A program made the position numbers and the translations under genes. Below are positions 44,965 to 53,575 of a stretch of DNA of 64,000 nucleotides, piece by piece (the first letter of the stretch is position 1; the number at the start of each line of letters is the position of its first letter). Source of the DNA: Glaciimonas sp. (lineage in GTDB: Bacteria > Pseudomonadota > Gammaproteobacteria > Burkholderiales > Burkholderiaceae_D); assembly GCA_012927625.1 (NCBI GenBank), contig JABBOV010000024.1, forward strand, positions 248,001-312,000, read 5' to 3'. Under the pieces are notes generated by a model. That model was not told the DNA's origin. It worked only from the letters and a program-made list of their open reading frames with translations, and did not search any database.

Positions 44965-47322
44965 TCATTGAAGTACCCCACCTTTTACAAACTCACCTAC
45001 GGAACGTGGTTTATGCCCGGTACCTGCCTGTTGAGGAAAGTGCCTGAGCAAGCGCAACCCGTTAAACACCACTAGCAGGCTCGCTCCCATGTCCGCGAAG
45101 ACGGCCATCCATAGCGTGGCGTGGCCGGTGAGCGCCAACGCGAGGAATACGAGCTTGATACCGAGCGCCAAGCCGATGTTCTGTTTCAGCACCGACCCTG
45201 CACGCCGGCTCAGGCTAATGAAATCGGCAATCTTGCGCGGATCGTCGTCCATGATGGCAACGTCGGCGGTTTCCAATGCGGTAGCAGTACCGGCCGCGCC
45301 CATTGCGAAGCCTATGTCAGCCCGCGCCAACGCCGGCGCATCATTCACCCCATCGCCGACCATGCCGACCGCACCATGCCGCTCTTTTAGTTCAGCGATA
45401 GCAGCTTGCTTGTCCTCCGGCATCAGGTTGCCGCGCGCGTCTTGTATCCCAAGTTGATCGGCAATTGCACGAGCGGTAGCCGGGTTGTCCCCTGTCAGCA
45501 TCACCGGTTTGACGTGCAGTGCCTTGAGGGCTGCCACCGCCTGTAAGCTCTCAGGCCGAATCGTGTCGGCTACCCCAAATACCGCCACCGGACCAGAGAG
45601 GGTGCACAGCACGATGGCAGTCTTGCCGGCGTTTTCCAGCTCGGCCAAGCGGGCTTCCAATGCCGGCGAACAAACGCTCAACTCTTCAACCAAGCGGTGA
45701 TTACCCAGATGCCATGGCTGGCCGTCGATGCTGCCTTTAACGCCGCGCCCGTTGAGCACGCCGAAATCTTCAACCGGCACAGTGACTGCATTTGGTTGTC
45801 GTGCTCGCCATCCGTTTACCAAGGCTTGCGCGACCGGATGGGTACTGTGCTCGTCAAGGCTGGCCGCAATCAACAAGGCTTGTTCGATTGGCATGTCGCC
45901 AAACGACGCGGTATCGGTCAGTACTGGTTTTCCTTGGGTCAGCGTACCGGTTTTATCGAGCGCGATGATTTTCAGCAGGCGGCCACCTTCAAGATAAGTC
46001 CCGCCTTTGATCAGGATGCCGTGTCTGGCCGCTGCGGCCAGGCCACTGACCACGGTGATCGGAGTGGACACCACCAGGGCGCACGGGCAGGCAATCACCA
46101 GCATTACCAGTGCCTGGTATAGCCAATCACTCCAGATGTCGCCAAACAATACGGGGCCGAGTAGCGCCACCGCAACGGCAACGGCGACCACCGCAGGAGT
46201 GTAGTAGTGAGCAAACTGATCGACGAAACGTTGTGTCGGCGCACGTTGCGATTGCGCGTTCTGGATGGCGGCAGCGATGCGGGCCAGGGTGCTTTCACCG
46301 GCTATGGTCGTCACGGTTGCTTCGATCACACCGTCGGTGACGATACTACCGGCGTACAGCGTGTCGCCGGCCTGTTTGTCCACCGGCAGGCTCTCGCCGG
46401 TAATCGGCGCTTGATCAAGCGCGGCATGGCCGGACTCGACTCGGGCATCAAGCGGCACTCGCGAACCGGCCCGAACGCGAATTCGGCTACCGACCGCTAC
46501 CCCGGCCACCGGCTGCTCCTGCCAGTCATCGCCGATTTTGACCTCGGCGGTTTCCGGTGCCAGTGCGGTCAGTGACTTGATCGCGTTGCGCGCCCGTTCC
46601 AGAGACAGCGCTTCGATCGCCTCGGCGACGGCGAACAGGAACACCACCATCGCCGCTTCAGGCCATTTGCCGATAATGATGGCACCGGCAACCGCCAGCG
46701 ACATCAGGAAATAGATGTTAAGGGTCAGATTCTTGAGCGCGATCCAGCCTTTCTTGAGCGTGGGTAGGCCAGCGCTCAGGATGGACGCCGTAGCCAGTGC
46801 CACCACAGGCCAAGAGGTTTCCTGTCCAGTGATCCAGGCGATGACTTCGGCACCGGCCGCTGCCAAGCCGCTGAGGGCCAGCAACCCTTTCAGTTTTGTG
46901 CTCAGGGCCGGAGGAGCAGCGGATACCGGCACCCCTGCTTTGAGCAGACTGGGAGCCATATCCAACCCAACCAGCGCTGCGGCAATAGGCTGTGGATCAT
47001 CCAGATGGTGGTACACCGTCAACTCCCGGTCCAGCAGGTTGAAGTCAAGCCTGACAACTCCCTGCATGGACTCCAACTTGTTGCGGATCAATCCTTCCTC
47101 GGTCGGACAGTCCATCTTGTCGATGCGGTAGCGCACCTGGCTGGCGTTTTCCGGCGGTGGAGTCTGCTTGGCAAACGATGCCCCTTTACTGGCTTGCGTG
47201 CCAAGGGTGCAGCACGCATCGGCGTGATCGTGATCATGATGATCATGGACAGACGCACAGCACGCGTCCTTCTCCTGTGCGTGGAGATGAAACACAGGTT
47301 TTGGCTTGTTATGCTGATTCAT
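44965..47322 (-). CDS. Cd2+/Zn2+/Pb2+-exporting P1B-type ATPase
   Basis: 785 aa inner-membrane pump (ZntA/CadA/PbrA group). The N-terminus is rich in His and Cys (CCASVHDHHDHDHADACC), followed by an HMA domain with MDCPTEEGLIRNKL. The membrane CPC motif is in IACPCALVVSTPI, the phosphorylation site is DKTGTLTQGKP, the HP motif is in STHPVAQAL and the hinge is GDGVNDAPALARADIGF. It exports soft divalent metals and is controlled by the divergent MerR gene through the operator at 47352-47382. Confidence 0.96.
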   Translation of the reverse strand: MNQHNKPKPVFHLHAQEKDACCASVHDHHDHDHADACCTLGTQASKGASFAKQTPPPENASQVRYRIDKMDCPTEEGLIRNKLESMQGVVRLDFNLLDRELTVYHHLDDPQPIAAALVGLDMAPSLLKAGVPVSAAPPALSTKLKGLLALSGLAAAGAEVIAWITGQETSWPVVALATASILSAGLPTLKKGWIALKNLTLNIYFLMSLAVAGAIIIGKWPEAAMVVFLFAVAEAIEALSLERARNAIKSLTALAPETAEVKIGDDWQEQPVAGVAVGSRIRVRAGSRVPLDARVESGHAALDQAPITGESLPVDKQAGDTLYAGSIVTDGVIEATVTTIAGESTLARIAAAIQNAQSQRAPTQRFVDQFAHYYTPAVVAVAVAVALLGPVLFGDIWSDWLYQALVMLVIACPCALVVSTPITVVSGLAAAARHGILIKGGTYLEGGRLLKIIALDKTGTLTQGKPVLTDTASFGDMPIEQALLIAASLDEHSTHPVAQALVNGWRARQPNAVTVPVEDFGVLNGRGVKGSIDGQPWHLGNHRLVEELSVCSPALEARLAELENAGKTAIVLCTLSGPVAVFGVADTIRPESLQAVAALKALHVKPVMLTGDNPATARAIADQLGIQDARGNLMPEDKQAAIAELKERHGAVGMVGDGVNDAPALARADIGFAMGAAGTATALETADVAIMDDDPRKIADFISLSRRAGSVLKQNIGLALGIKLVFLALALTGHATLWMAVFADMGASLLVVFNGLRLLRHFPQQAGTGHKPRSVGEFVKGGVLQ

Positions 47323-47351
47323 GGTGGTATATCTCCGGGAACAATGCCTTC

Positions 47352-47382
47352 ATTTGACAGTCTGTACCTACTACAGGGTCAA
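47352..47382 (-). promoter_or_regulatory. MerR-type promoter/operator of the metal ATPase
   Basis: On the minus strand: -35 TTGACC (plus 47377-47382), a long 19-bp spacer, and -10 TCAAAT (plus 47352-47357). The spacer holds the perfect dyad CTGTA-N5-TACAG (47362-47376). A 19-bp spacer with a central dyad is the hallmark of promoters that MerR-family activators untwist. Confidence 0.88.
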
Positions 47383-47404
47383 GGACTTTTTGAAAGGAAA
47401 TGGT

Positions 47405-47842
47405 ATGAGAATCGGAGAACTGGCAAAACGCAGCAATTGCGACGTGGAAACGGTGCGTTTCTACGAACGGGAGGGCTTATTGGAAGAACCCGCACGTGAG
47501 GCTAATGGCTATCGCCGCTACACTGAAACGCACTTGGTGCAACTTAGCTTCATTCGCCATTGCCGCTCGCTCGACATGGGGCTGCCAGATGTGCGCAGGT
47601 TACGCAGCTTTCAAGCTAACCCTGAATTGGCCTGCGACGAGATTAACCAGCTGATCGACGGTCAGATCGGGCGCATCCACCACAAAGTAAAATCGCTTCG
47701 CTTGCTTGAACAGCAGTTGCACACGCTACGTGATACTTGCCATGTCAATCAAAAAGCCAGTGAGTGCGGGATCATGCGCAATCTGGCACAAGCGGCCGAG
47801 GGGGAGGGTTGTTCCTGTCATCCGCTTGGCACGGCAAACTGA
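47405..47842 (+). CDS. MerR-family Cd(II)/Pb(II)-responsive regulator (CadR/PbrR type)
   Basis: 145 aa from ATG 47405, with AAAGGAAA upstream. The DNA-binding domain is MRIGELAKRSNCDVETVRFY followed by EREGLLEEPAREANGYRRY. Metal-binding cysteines occur in ELACDEIN, DTCHVN and SECGIM, matching the three-cysteine arrangement of PbrR/CadR. A GCSCH motif follows near the C-terminus. The long dimer helix lies between. It is divergent from the ATPase gene and should activate it when metal binds. Confidence 0.94.
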   Translation: MRIGELAKRSNCDVETVRFYEREGLLEEPAREANGYRRYTETHLVQLSFIRHCRSLDMGLPDVRRLRSFQANPELACDEINQLIDGQIGRIHHKVKSLRLLEQQLHTLRDTCHVNQKASECGIMRNLAQAAEGEGCSCHPLGTAN

Positions 47843-47957
47843 AGCGTGGGTGCTGCGGATAGCAAACCGGGATTAGCGTGTTTCATTTTTCGAATTCTGA
47901 GACGCCCCCCTATAGATCATTTCGAATGGCTTGCGCTGGGGACCATGCGGCGCCAGT

Positions 47958-49256
47958 TTATAACCAGCCGCCGGTGAACCCCGCTCGCCGCAACCCGGTG
48001 ACGACATAGGGGCAGCTTCGCATCACGCGCCACAACAAACCCGTCCGATAGTTTTCGATCATCAGGTTGATCGGTCCCTGGTTGATCCCGTAATGCCACG
48101 GCGATACCCAGCCGTAGGGATTGCCGGACTTGTCGGGGTAGGTTGGATTGAAGGTCGCTTTGAAGCCGTAGGGATTGTCCACTTTCAAGTCGACCTCATG
48201 CACCAGATAGTCGATTGCAGGCAATACAATTTCCGGTGCGAACGGTAGCGACGCCACCACCGCCCATGGCGCGATGGTGCCGTCGTCCGGTCCATACGGC
48301 ACCCCGCGCCCTAAGTAATCGAAGAACTGCTGCTGGATGCCGTGCACCTTGGCGTTGTCGGGGCCAGGGCCGTCGCTCGCGGTGATGCCCCAGCAATCTT
48401 TGCCATAACCTGCGAACTTTAGCGGATTGTCGATCGCGTACTGTTGCTGCACATAGGTTGCGCGGCGGGTGTTCTCGAAATAATCGATGCCTTTGTCGCG
48501 CATGAAAGCATCTTGAATGCCGCGAAAGTCGATCCAGATATGTGAAAGCTGATGCGTGAACAAAGACCCAGCGTAAAGATAATCGTATCCGCAGCAGTTT
48601 TTCCACTCGTAAGTGGAGGCCCACGCGGTGTAACTGCTTTCCGGCAGCGGATGCGTGGGCGAGCCGAGTCCCAGGATATACAGTACAAGCGCCTCGTCGT
48701 AACCTTCCCACCGCCACTTCAAAAATCCGCTTTCGGGTTTCCAGCCGTGTGTAACGGTGGTTCCTCCGTTTTGCGCCCATGACCAGTCAGCGCGGCGATA
48801 GAGTGCGTCGGCAAGGGTGCGTATTTCCTCTTCTTCAGTCGTATTCGCGTCAAAATACGCGCCGACAGTCAACGCACCAGCGAGCAGAAGGGCGCTGTCC
48901 ACAGTTGAAAGTTCACATTGCCAGGCGCGCCGGCCGGTTCGCATGTGGAGAAAATGATAATAAAATCCATGGTAGCCGGTAGCGTCCGGCTCGGGACCTT
49001 GCCGGCTGTTCCAGAAAAATCGCAGGGTGGTGAGGATCGTCTCGATTGCCGCCGCGCGCGTGATGAAGCCGCGCTCGACCGCGACCGGATACACTGCCAA
49101 TCCGAGGCCGGTGGCGGCGATGCTGGCCGGCCAATCATCCGTGGTTTTGTCGAGCACCAGTCCATTTTTCGGATTGGTCTCGTGCAGAAAGTAAAGGAAG
49201 GTTTCGCGCTGAAGCGCGTCCAACTCGGCATCGACTGTAGATTTATCGGCATTCAT
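47958..49256 (-). CDS. GH144-like glycosidase (COG5368 / glycoamylase-like family)
   Basis: 432 aa from ATG 49256, with AAGGA upstream; ATG 49277 would add seven residues. There is no signal peptide, so it acts in the cytoplasm. (alpha/alpha)6 family landmarks are LQRETFLYFLHETNPKNGL, FFWNSRQGPEPDATGYHGFY, ELSTVDSALLLAGAL, GWKPESGFLKWRWEGYDEAL, FTHQLSHIWIDFRGI and WGITASDGPGP. Family members proven as GH144 are endo-beta-1,2-glucanases, and a related domain sits inside NdvB. With the NdvB-type phosphorylase at 36-40 kb it may cut beta-1,2-glucan. Substrate is inferred. Confidence 0.82.
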   Translation of the reverse strand: MNADKSTVDAELDALQRETFLYFLHETNPKNGLVLDKTTDDWPASIAATGLGLAVYPVAVERGFITRAAAIETILTTLRFFWNSRQGPEPDATGYHGFYYHFLHMRTGRRAWQCELSTVDSALLLAGALTVGAYFDANTTEEEEIRTLADALYRRADWSWAQNGGTTVTHGWKPESGFLKWRWEGYDEALVLYILGLGSPTHPLPESSYTAWASTYEWKNCCGYDYLYAGSLFTHQLSHIWIDFRGIQDAFMRDKGIDYFENTRRATYVQQQYAIDNPLKFAGYGKDCWGITASDGPGPDNAKVHGIQQQFFDYLGRGVPYGPDDGTIAPWAVVASLPFAPEIVLPAIDYLVHEVDLKVDNPYGFKATFNPTYPDKSGNPYGWVSPWHYGINQGPINLMIENYRTGLLWRVMRSCPYVVTGLRRAGFTGGWL

Positions 49257-49277
49257 GGTTTCATTTATCCTTGCCAT

Positions 49278-49665
49278 GTAGCGTTTTTGAGAACATCACG
49301 CGTTACTGCTTTGAGCTTGTGCTCAAGAAATTAGTTCACCGTGGCTTCGATCCGGCCAGTCACATGTTGCAATCGATCCTTTGACCATTTTCTTGTCCGA
49401 TTCGATGAACCTGCAAACGCTGATGTTTCATAATCGCGTCATTGAAGCATCCGCATCCGTTGCTTCATAACGGTCTACATGCGATTTTTGAGCCTTATAT
49501 TTCGACGGCTCCAGCGCATTCAAACGGGTCAATGCCCGTTACTTTATCGCGCCTGAAATGCAATGCAAGGCAGGGAATTTTGATTGTTGCTGTAGGTAAT
49601 TATTGATAGTTGTTCAAGGCAGTCGATTGGTCGATTGGTCCATGTCGTGCAAACTGGAGCCCAGA
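49278..49665. other. Intergenic region between the GH144-like gene and broken kinase
   Basis: 388 bp. I see a small hairpin TTGAGC-TTGT-GCTCAA (49311-49326) without a T-run, and no gene. Confidence 0.55.
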
Positions 49666-50251
49666 ATGTCAGCGAAAGATGCAGCAAGCGTAACGGTCGA
49701 CCTCGATCTGCATGACCTTTACGAAAACGCGCCCTGCGGCTATCACAGCGTCGGTCCCGACGCGACTCTGCTGCGTATGAATCTGACGGAATCTCGACGA
49801 TTACGGACTCGCGGTAACGCTGAAATCGTATTGTGAGAATTTTGCCGCGCGCACTGGCATCCGCACAACCATCACCGCGCAGCACCGGGTTCCACGGCTG
49901 CAGCAAGAAGCCGAGATGGCATTGTTCAGGGTTAGCCAGGAAGCGCTCACCAATGTCCTGAAACATGCCAGGGCTACGATGGCGGGCGTGACGCTCGCCG
50001 TCGATGCGGACCGCGTATCCCTGACGATCGCAGACAATGGCTGCGGTTTTGATACAGAGTCACGGATTGACCATCGAACCAACGGATTGGGATTGCTTAT
50101 CATGCAGGAGCGCTTGCGCATGGTGGAAGGATCGTTGCGGATAGAGTCGCGGCCGGGAGCCGGCACCAGTGTGATTGCGACAATAAGGAGGATGCAATGT
50201 CAATCAGGGTTTTGTTGGCCGACGATCATTCTGTCCTCCGTGACGGCGTAG
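49666..50251 (+). pseudogene. Broken NarL/UhpB-type sensor histidine kinase
   Basis: The start (ATG 49666, GGAG upstream) opens a PAS-like domain, DLYENAPCGYHSVGPDATLL. After about 40 codons the sequence jumps to the ATPase end of a kinase in another frame: LDDYGLAVTLKSYCENFAAR from 49793, then ALFRVSQEALTNVLKHARA (N box) and ADNGCGFD and NGLGLLIMQERL (G boxes). The rest of the PAS domain and the phospho-accepting histidine region are missing and the frames do not join. An internal deletion with frameshift is the simplest explanation. It overlaps the response regulator start. Confidence 0.82.
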
Positions 50252-50837
50252 CGGCGTTGCTTCAGGCACAAGAGGGCATCTCGGTTGTAGCGCATGCGCA
50301 AGACGGCAGGGAAGCGGTGCGTAAGGCTACCGAATTCAAGCCTGACGTGGCGATCATGGATATTGTCATGCCGGAACTGAACGGGATCGAAGCCACCGCG
50401 CTGGTACACCAGTCATCCCGTTGACGCAAGTGGTAATTCTCTCCATGTACTCGACCACAGAGCATATCTTCCGCGCACTGCAGGCGGGAGCCAAAGGCTA
50501 TCTTCTAAAAGAATCGGCGGGTGCCGAATTGGTGGCGGCAATAAGGAGCGTTCATGGCGGGCGGCGTTATCTGAGCCAGAAGATCACCGAAACCGTGGTC
50601 GACGATTACATTCGCGAGCACCAGCGGACCGGCCCGCTCGACAAGCTGAGCAGCCGCGAGCGCCAGATCCTGCAACTAGTGGCCGATGGCAAGAGCACGG
50701 CAGACATCGCCCGTACGCTGTTTCTGTCGCCGAAGACGGTCGATACTTATCGCAGCCGGCTCATGCAAAAGCTCAATATCGACAGCTTCGCCGGCTTGGT
50801 CAAGTTCGCAATCGTCTGGGGCTTGACTCCTCCTTGA
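50197..50837 (+). pseudogene. Frameshifted NarL/LuxR-family response regulator
   Basis: Read across one frameshift near 50415-50421 it gives a complete regulator of about 213 aa. The receiver domain begins IRVLLADDHSVLRDGVAALL with phospho-aspartate region VAIMDIVMPELNGIEA, then stops at 50424. The second frame continues TQVVILSMYSTTEHIFRALQ, GAKGYLLKESAGAELV and the LuxR helix-turn-helix SSRERQILQLVADGKSTADI. The shift lies in CATCCCGTTGACG. A TTG at 50421 overlapping the TGA might restart translation, but with the kinase also broken the system is most likely dead. Confidence 0.8.
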
Positions 50838-50934
50838 CGGGTTGCGGCGGCACGAGTCGAGAATGCCCGACGCATGCTGTCGAGGTTCTCCTATTCTTTG
50901 CATGTTCACACCCAACATCAAAACATACATCATC

Positions 50935-51150
50935 ATGGCCGCGAAATTCAAAGTTGGCGATCACGTGACCTGGAATTCGGAAGCCGGCCATGTCAGTGGC
51001 AAGATCATCAAAATCCATACGAAAGATACCGATTACAAGGGTTACACGCATCACGCGAGCGCGGATGATCCACAGTATGAAATCAAAAGCGACAAGAGCG
51101 ATCACATCGCGATGCATAAGGCTGCAGCGCTGAAAAAGACGCACGTTTGA
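50935..51150 (+). CDS. DUF2945 (HVA1/TUDOR-like) small protein
   Basis: 71 aa: FKVGDHVTWNSEAGHVSGKI, YTHHASADDPQYEIKSDKSD and HKAAALKK match the small DUF2945 family, predicted to form an SH3/Tudor-like beta barrel. The role is unknown; members are often stress-associated cytoplasmic proteins. ATG 50935 fits the family start. Longer starts at 50902 or upstream lack similarity, and no strong ribosome site is seen. Confidence 0.85.
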   Translation: MAAKFKVGDHVTWNSEAGHVSGKIIKIHTKDTDYKGYTHHASADDPQYEIKSDKSDHIAMHKAAALKKTHV

Positions 51151-51187
51151 AGGGCCCGCGACGGTCAGCACGACATTAAATATAATG

Positions 51188-51258
51188 GGAGTATGCCTTA
51201 AAACATGTTATATTACGCATAATAATTGTACATATAATTAAAATACATTAACCAGTAT
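51188..51258 (+). repeat. Dispersed 71-bp intergenic repeat, copy D
   Basis: It starts GGAGTATGCCTTAAAACAT and ends TTAAAATACATTAACCAGTAT. It is the best match to copy B (32671), the same length without gaps. It lies 14 bp before the MITE target duplication. Confidence 0.8.
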
Positions 51259-51280
51259 ATTCTATAGGGAAGCCATTTTC

Positions 51281-51447
51281 GTAACTATTCAGCCGGCATA
51301 ACAATTAAAACCAGAAGGGTGTGATTTTGCAGGAGCGCACCCGGGCACGAAAGCAGTCGCAAGACTGCGGCCGTTGGTCGCGGCTATGCCCGCTCCACCA
51401 AAAACCACTTCGGTTTGGAAGTCTCTTGTAGCGGGCTGAATAGTTAT
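51281..51447. mobile_element. 167-bp MITE with IS66-type ends
   Basis: The left end GTAACTATTCAGCC (51281-51294) and right end GGCTGAATAGTTAT (51434-51447) are inverted repeats over 13 of 14 bases. A perfect 8-bp direct repeat CCATTTTC flanks it (51273-51280 and 51448-51455). Ends starting with GTAA and an 8-bp duplication are the marks of the IS66 family. No transposase fits in 167 bp, so it must be moved in trans. The perfect target duplication points to a recent insertion. Confidence 0.88.
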
Positions 51448-51455
51448 CCATTTTC

Positions 51456-51695
51456 CTTGTTTTGCATGAGGCCGCACCAGAAGCTATTACCGTTACTGCC
51501 GCGGCCTGGTAGTCTTGCCTGCGCGGCATTCCAGATAGCCGGGGCTAAACTTGGGTGTTATGCGACTTAGGATAAAGTTATGTCATTAATAATTGCATAT
51601 CATAAATATCTGTAAGCATATGCTCCTGTAGCGACTACAATGCCCGGCTGTAGGATATATACCCACATACAACCAGATAGGGAGCGTAGCGCACC
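51456..51695. other. Intergenic region before the CoA-transferase gene
   Basis: 240 bp after the MITE. It presumably holds the promoter of the next gene; an AT-rich part near 51580-51620 is the only visible feature. GGGAG (about 51680) serves as ribosome site. Confidence 0.4.
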
Positions 51696-52991
51696 ATGTC
51701 AGTACAGGATTTGTACCAAAAAAAACGCGGCACCGCAGAAGATGCAATCAGCCAGATAAAAAACGGCGACTTCATTATTGTTCCTACCGGTGTCGGCGAG
51801 CCACCAACTCTACTGACCGCGCTGTCGGAACAGCGGCGTCGCTTCCATGATGTGAAAGTAGGGCAGATTTTGGCGGTGCGTAAATATGGTTATATCGACC
51901 CGGAAACGGTTGAACACGTACGCCATGTTGCATTTTTTTTCGGTGGCGCCACGCGCCCTGGCGGCCAGAACGGCTGGATCGATTTCATTCCAAGTTATTT
52001 TTCAGAAATGCCAAGCATGATCGAACGCGGCCAGATTCCGGCCGACGTCGTGTTTTCAATGGCTTCACCGATGGACCAGCACGGCTATTTTTCACTCAGC
52101 CTGGGTACCGATTACACCATGGCAGCGGTCGCTAAAGCGCGCGCAATAGTGCTCGAAGTAAACCCCAACGTGCCATTCGCAAACGGCAATTGCCATGTAC
52201 ATATTTCGCAAGTGGCGGCGCTGATTGAGAGCAGCGAGCCAGTGCTGGAAGTTGGCTTGCCGAAAATCGGCCCGGTGCAGGAAGCCATCGGCAAATATGT
52301 CGCCGACATGATCGAGGATGGCTCTACGCTGCAGATTGGCTACGGCGGTATACCGGATGCTGTGGTAATGCAATTGACCCACAAGCACGACCTGGGCATC
52401 CATACCGAGATGATCGGCGACGGCATCCTGACTCTAGTCGAAAGCGGTGCCGTCACCAACCGCAAGAAAACGTATATGCCGGGAAAAATGGTCGCTACTT
52501 TTGCGCTCGGCTCTAAGAAACTGTATCAGTTCATGGATCGCAACCCGACCCTCGAAATGCACCCGGTCGATTTCACCAACGACCCGTACCTTGCTGCTAA
52601 AAATGACAATTTAGTGGCGATCAATGCCACGCTGCAGATCGACTTGATTGGCCAGTGCGGCTCTGAAAGCCTTGGCCACCTGCCGTATTCCGGGACCGGC
52701 GGCCAAGTTGATTTCGTGCGCGCAGCCAATCGTTCGCGCGGCGGTAAGGCGTTCATTGTGTTGCCGTCAACCGCCAAAGACGACAGTATTACGCGCATCG
52801 TGCCAACGCTCACGCCCGGTACCCACATAAGCACCAGTAAGAATGACATCAATTACGTCGTTACCGAATTCGGTGTTGCGCAGTTACGCGGCAAGACTGC
52901 GAAACAACGCGCGCAGGAACTGATCTCTATCGCCCATCCAGATTTCCGTGCCAAATTAACCGAAGCGGCCAAACAGATGCATCTCTTGTAA
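51696..52991 (+). CDS. Acetyl-CoA hydrolase/transferase family protein (4-hydroxybutyrate CoA-transferase-like)
   Basis: 431 aa. Family I CoA-transferase with two alpha/beta domains: IVPTGVGEPPTLLTALSEQR in the N-terminal half, IGYGGIPDAVVMQLTHKHDL in the middle and the catalytic glutamate in LIGQCGSESLGHLPYSGTGG. RIVPTLTPGTHISTSKNDIN and YVVTEFGVAQLRGKTAKQRA complete the pattern. It moves CoA between acetyl-CoA and a short carboxylic acid, or hydrolyses acyl-CoA. The specific acid is unknown. The neighbours are decayed genes and repeats, so the context gives no clue. Confidence 0.93.
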   Translation: MSVQDLYQKKRGTAEDAISQIKNGDFIIVPTGVGEPPTLLTALSEQRRRFHDVKVGQILAVRKYGYIDPETVEHVRHVAFFFGGATRPGGQNGWIDFIPSYFSEMPSMIERGQIPADVVFSMASPMDQHGYFSLSLGTDYTMAAVAKARAIVLEVNPNVPFANGNCHVHISQVAALIESSEPVLEVGLPKIGPVQEAIGKYVADMIEDGSTLQIGYGGIPDAVVMQLTHKHDLGIHTEMIGDGILTLVESGAVTNRKKTYMPGKMVATFALGSKKLYQFMDRNPTLEMHPVDFTNDPYLAAKNDNLVAINATLQIDLIGQCGSESLGHLPYSGTGGQVDFVRAANRSRGGKAFIVLPSTAKDDSITRIVPTLTPGTHISTSKNDINYVVTEFGVAQLRGKTAKQRAQELISIAHPDFRAKLTEAAKQMHLL

Positions 52992-53003
52992 AACTGGCAC
53001 TGC

Positions 53004-53027
53004 CGCGCCTGCAAACCTGGGCGCGGA
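53004..53027 (+). other. GC-rich stem-loop after the CoA-transferase gene
   Basis: CCGCGCC (53004-53010) and GGCGCGG (53021-53027) pair perfectly around a 10-nt loop, 13 bp after the stop codon. No T-run follows, so it is not a classical terminator, although it may stabilise the mRNA end. Confidence 0.4.
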
Positions 53028-53138
53028 GCTGGCACAATTCATCCAGATTCACGACTGTAACGTCTGGGAAATGTTGTGCGCGCCCTTATTTTTTGAGGGT
53101 TGGAGCGCTAAATCAGCTTTAGTAACCGTGGTTTTCCA

Positions 53139-53575
53139 ATGAATAAACCGAGTTGCTTTCATTTGTCCATCAGGTTTATCGACGAAATCATTCCCCTCAT
53201 TAAGCGCTGGGCATCAGTTGCAGCAGATGGAAGCGCGCCCTGGGACTAAACAAGATCCTTGGCACGATCCTTACTTATCAGACACTGGCCGAAGCCAATA
53301 AATACGTCGCCAACGAATGGAAACGCAGCCATGTACCGCGGTGGATATTTATCATCACAAATGATATGCGGTTGTTCGGCTTACTGCACCCGTTCGGCCA
53401 AGCCTCGGTCAGAATGGAACTGGTCTTGTGGCATGAGCAATGCGAACGTATTAAGCGCGAAGTCGAAGAAGCACTGAGGGCGCCCGACAACGCTAATACC
53501 CAGTGCGTTAGTCACGAAGAAGTCATCCAAGTTGTGTGGCAAAAAATCGATGCTACGAGGAATAAGCCATGTTGA
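53139..53575 (+). pseudogene. Frameshifted gene of unknown function next to a resolvase remnant
   Basis: ATG 53139 opens a frame reading FIDEIIPLIKRWASVAADGS and stopping at 53247. From 53246 the +2 frame continues without interruption with LNKILGTILTYQTLAEANKY, NEWKRSHVPRWIFIITNDMR and LLHPFGQASVRMELVLWHEQ and SHEEVIQVVWQKIDA to 53575. Both parts look like normal protein, so one indel has split a gene of about 145 codons. I do not recognise the family. It overlaps the resolvase start by 7 nt, suggesting a former two-gene unit. Confidence 0.55.

Noticed and set aside
51289-51529. Two minus-strand ORFs of 62 and 74 codons
   Set aside because: They lie mainly in the MITE and have no start signals or family features.
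51600-51650. Reverse-oriented copy of the 71-bp repeat (CATATGCTCC)
   Set aside because: Only the first 15 or so bases can be matched, and the end block is absent.
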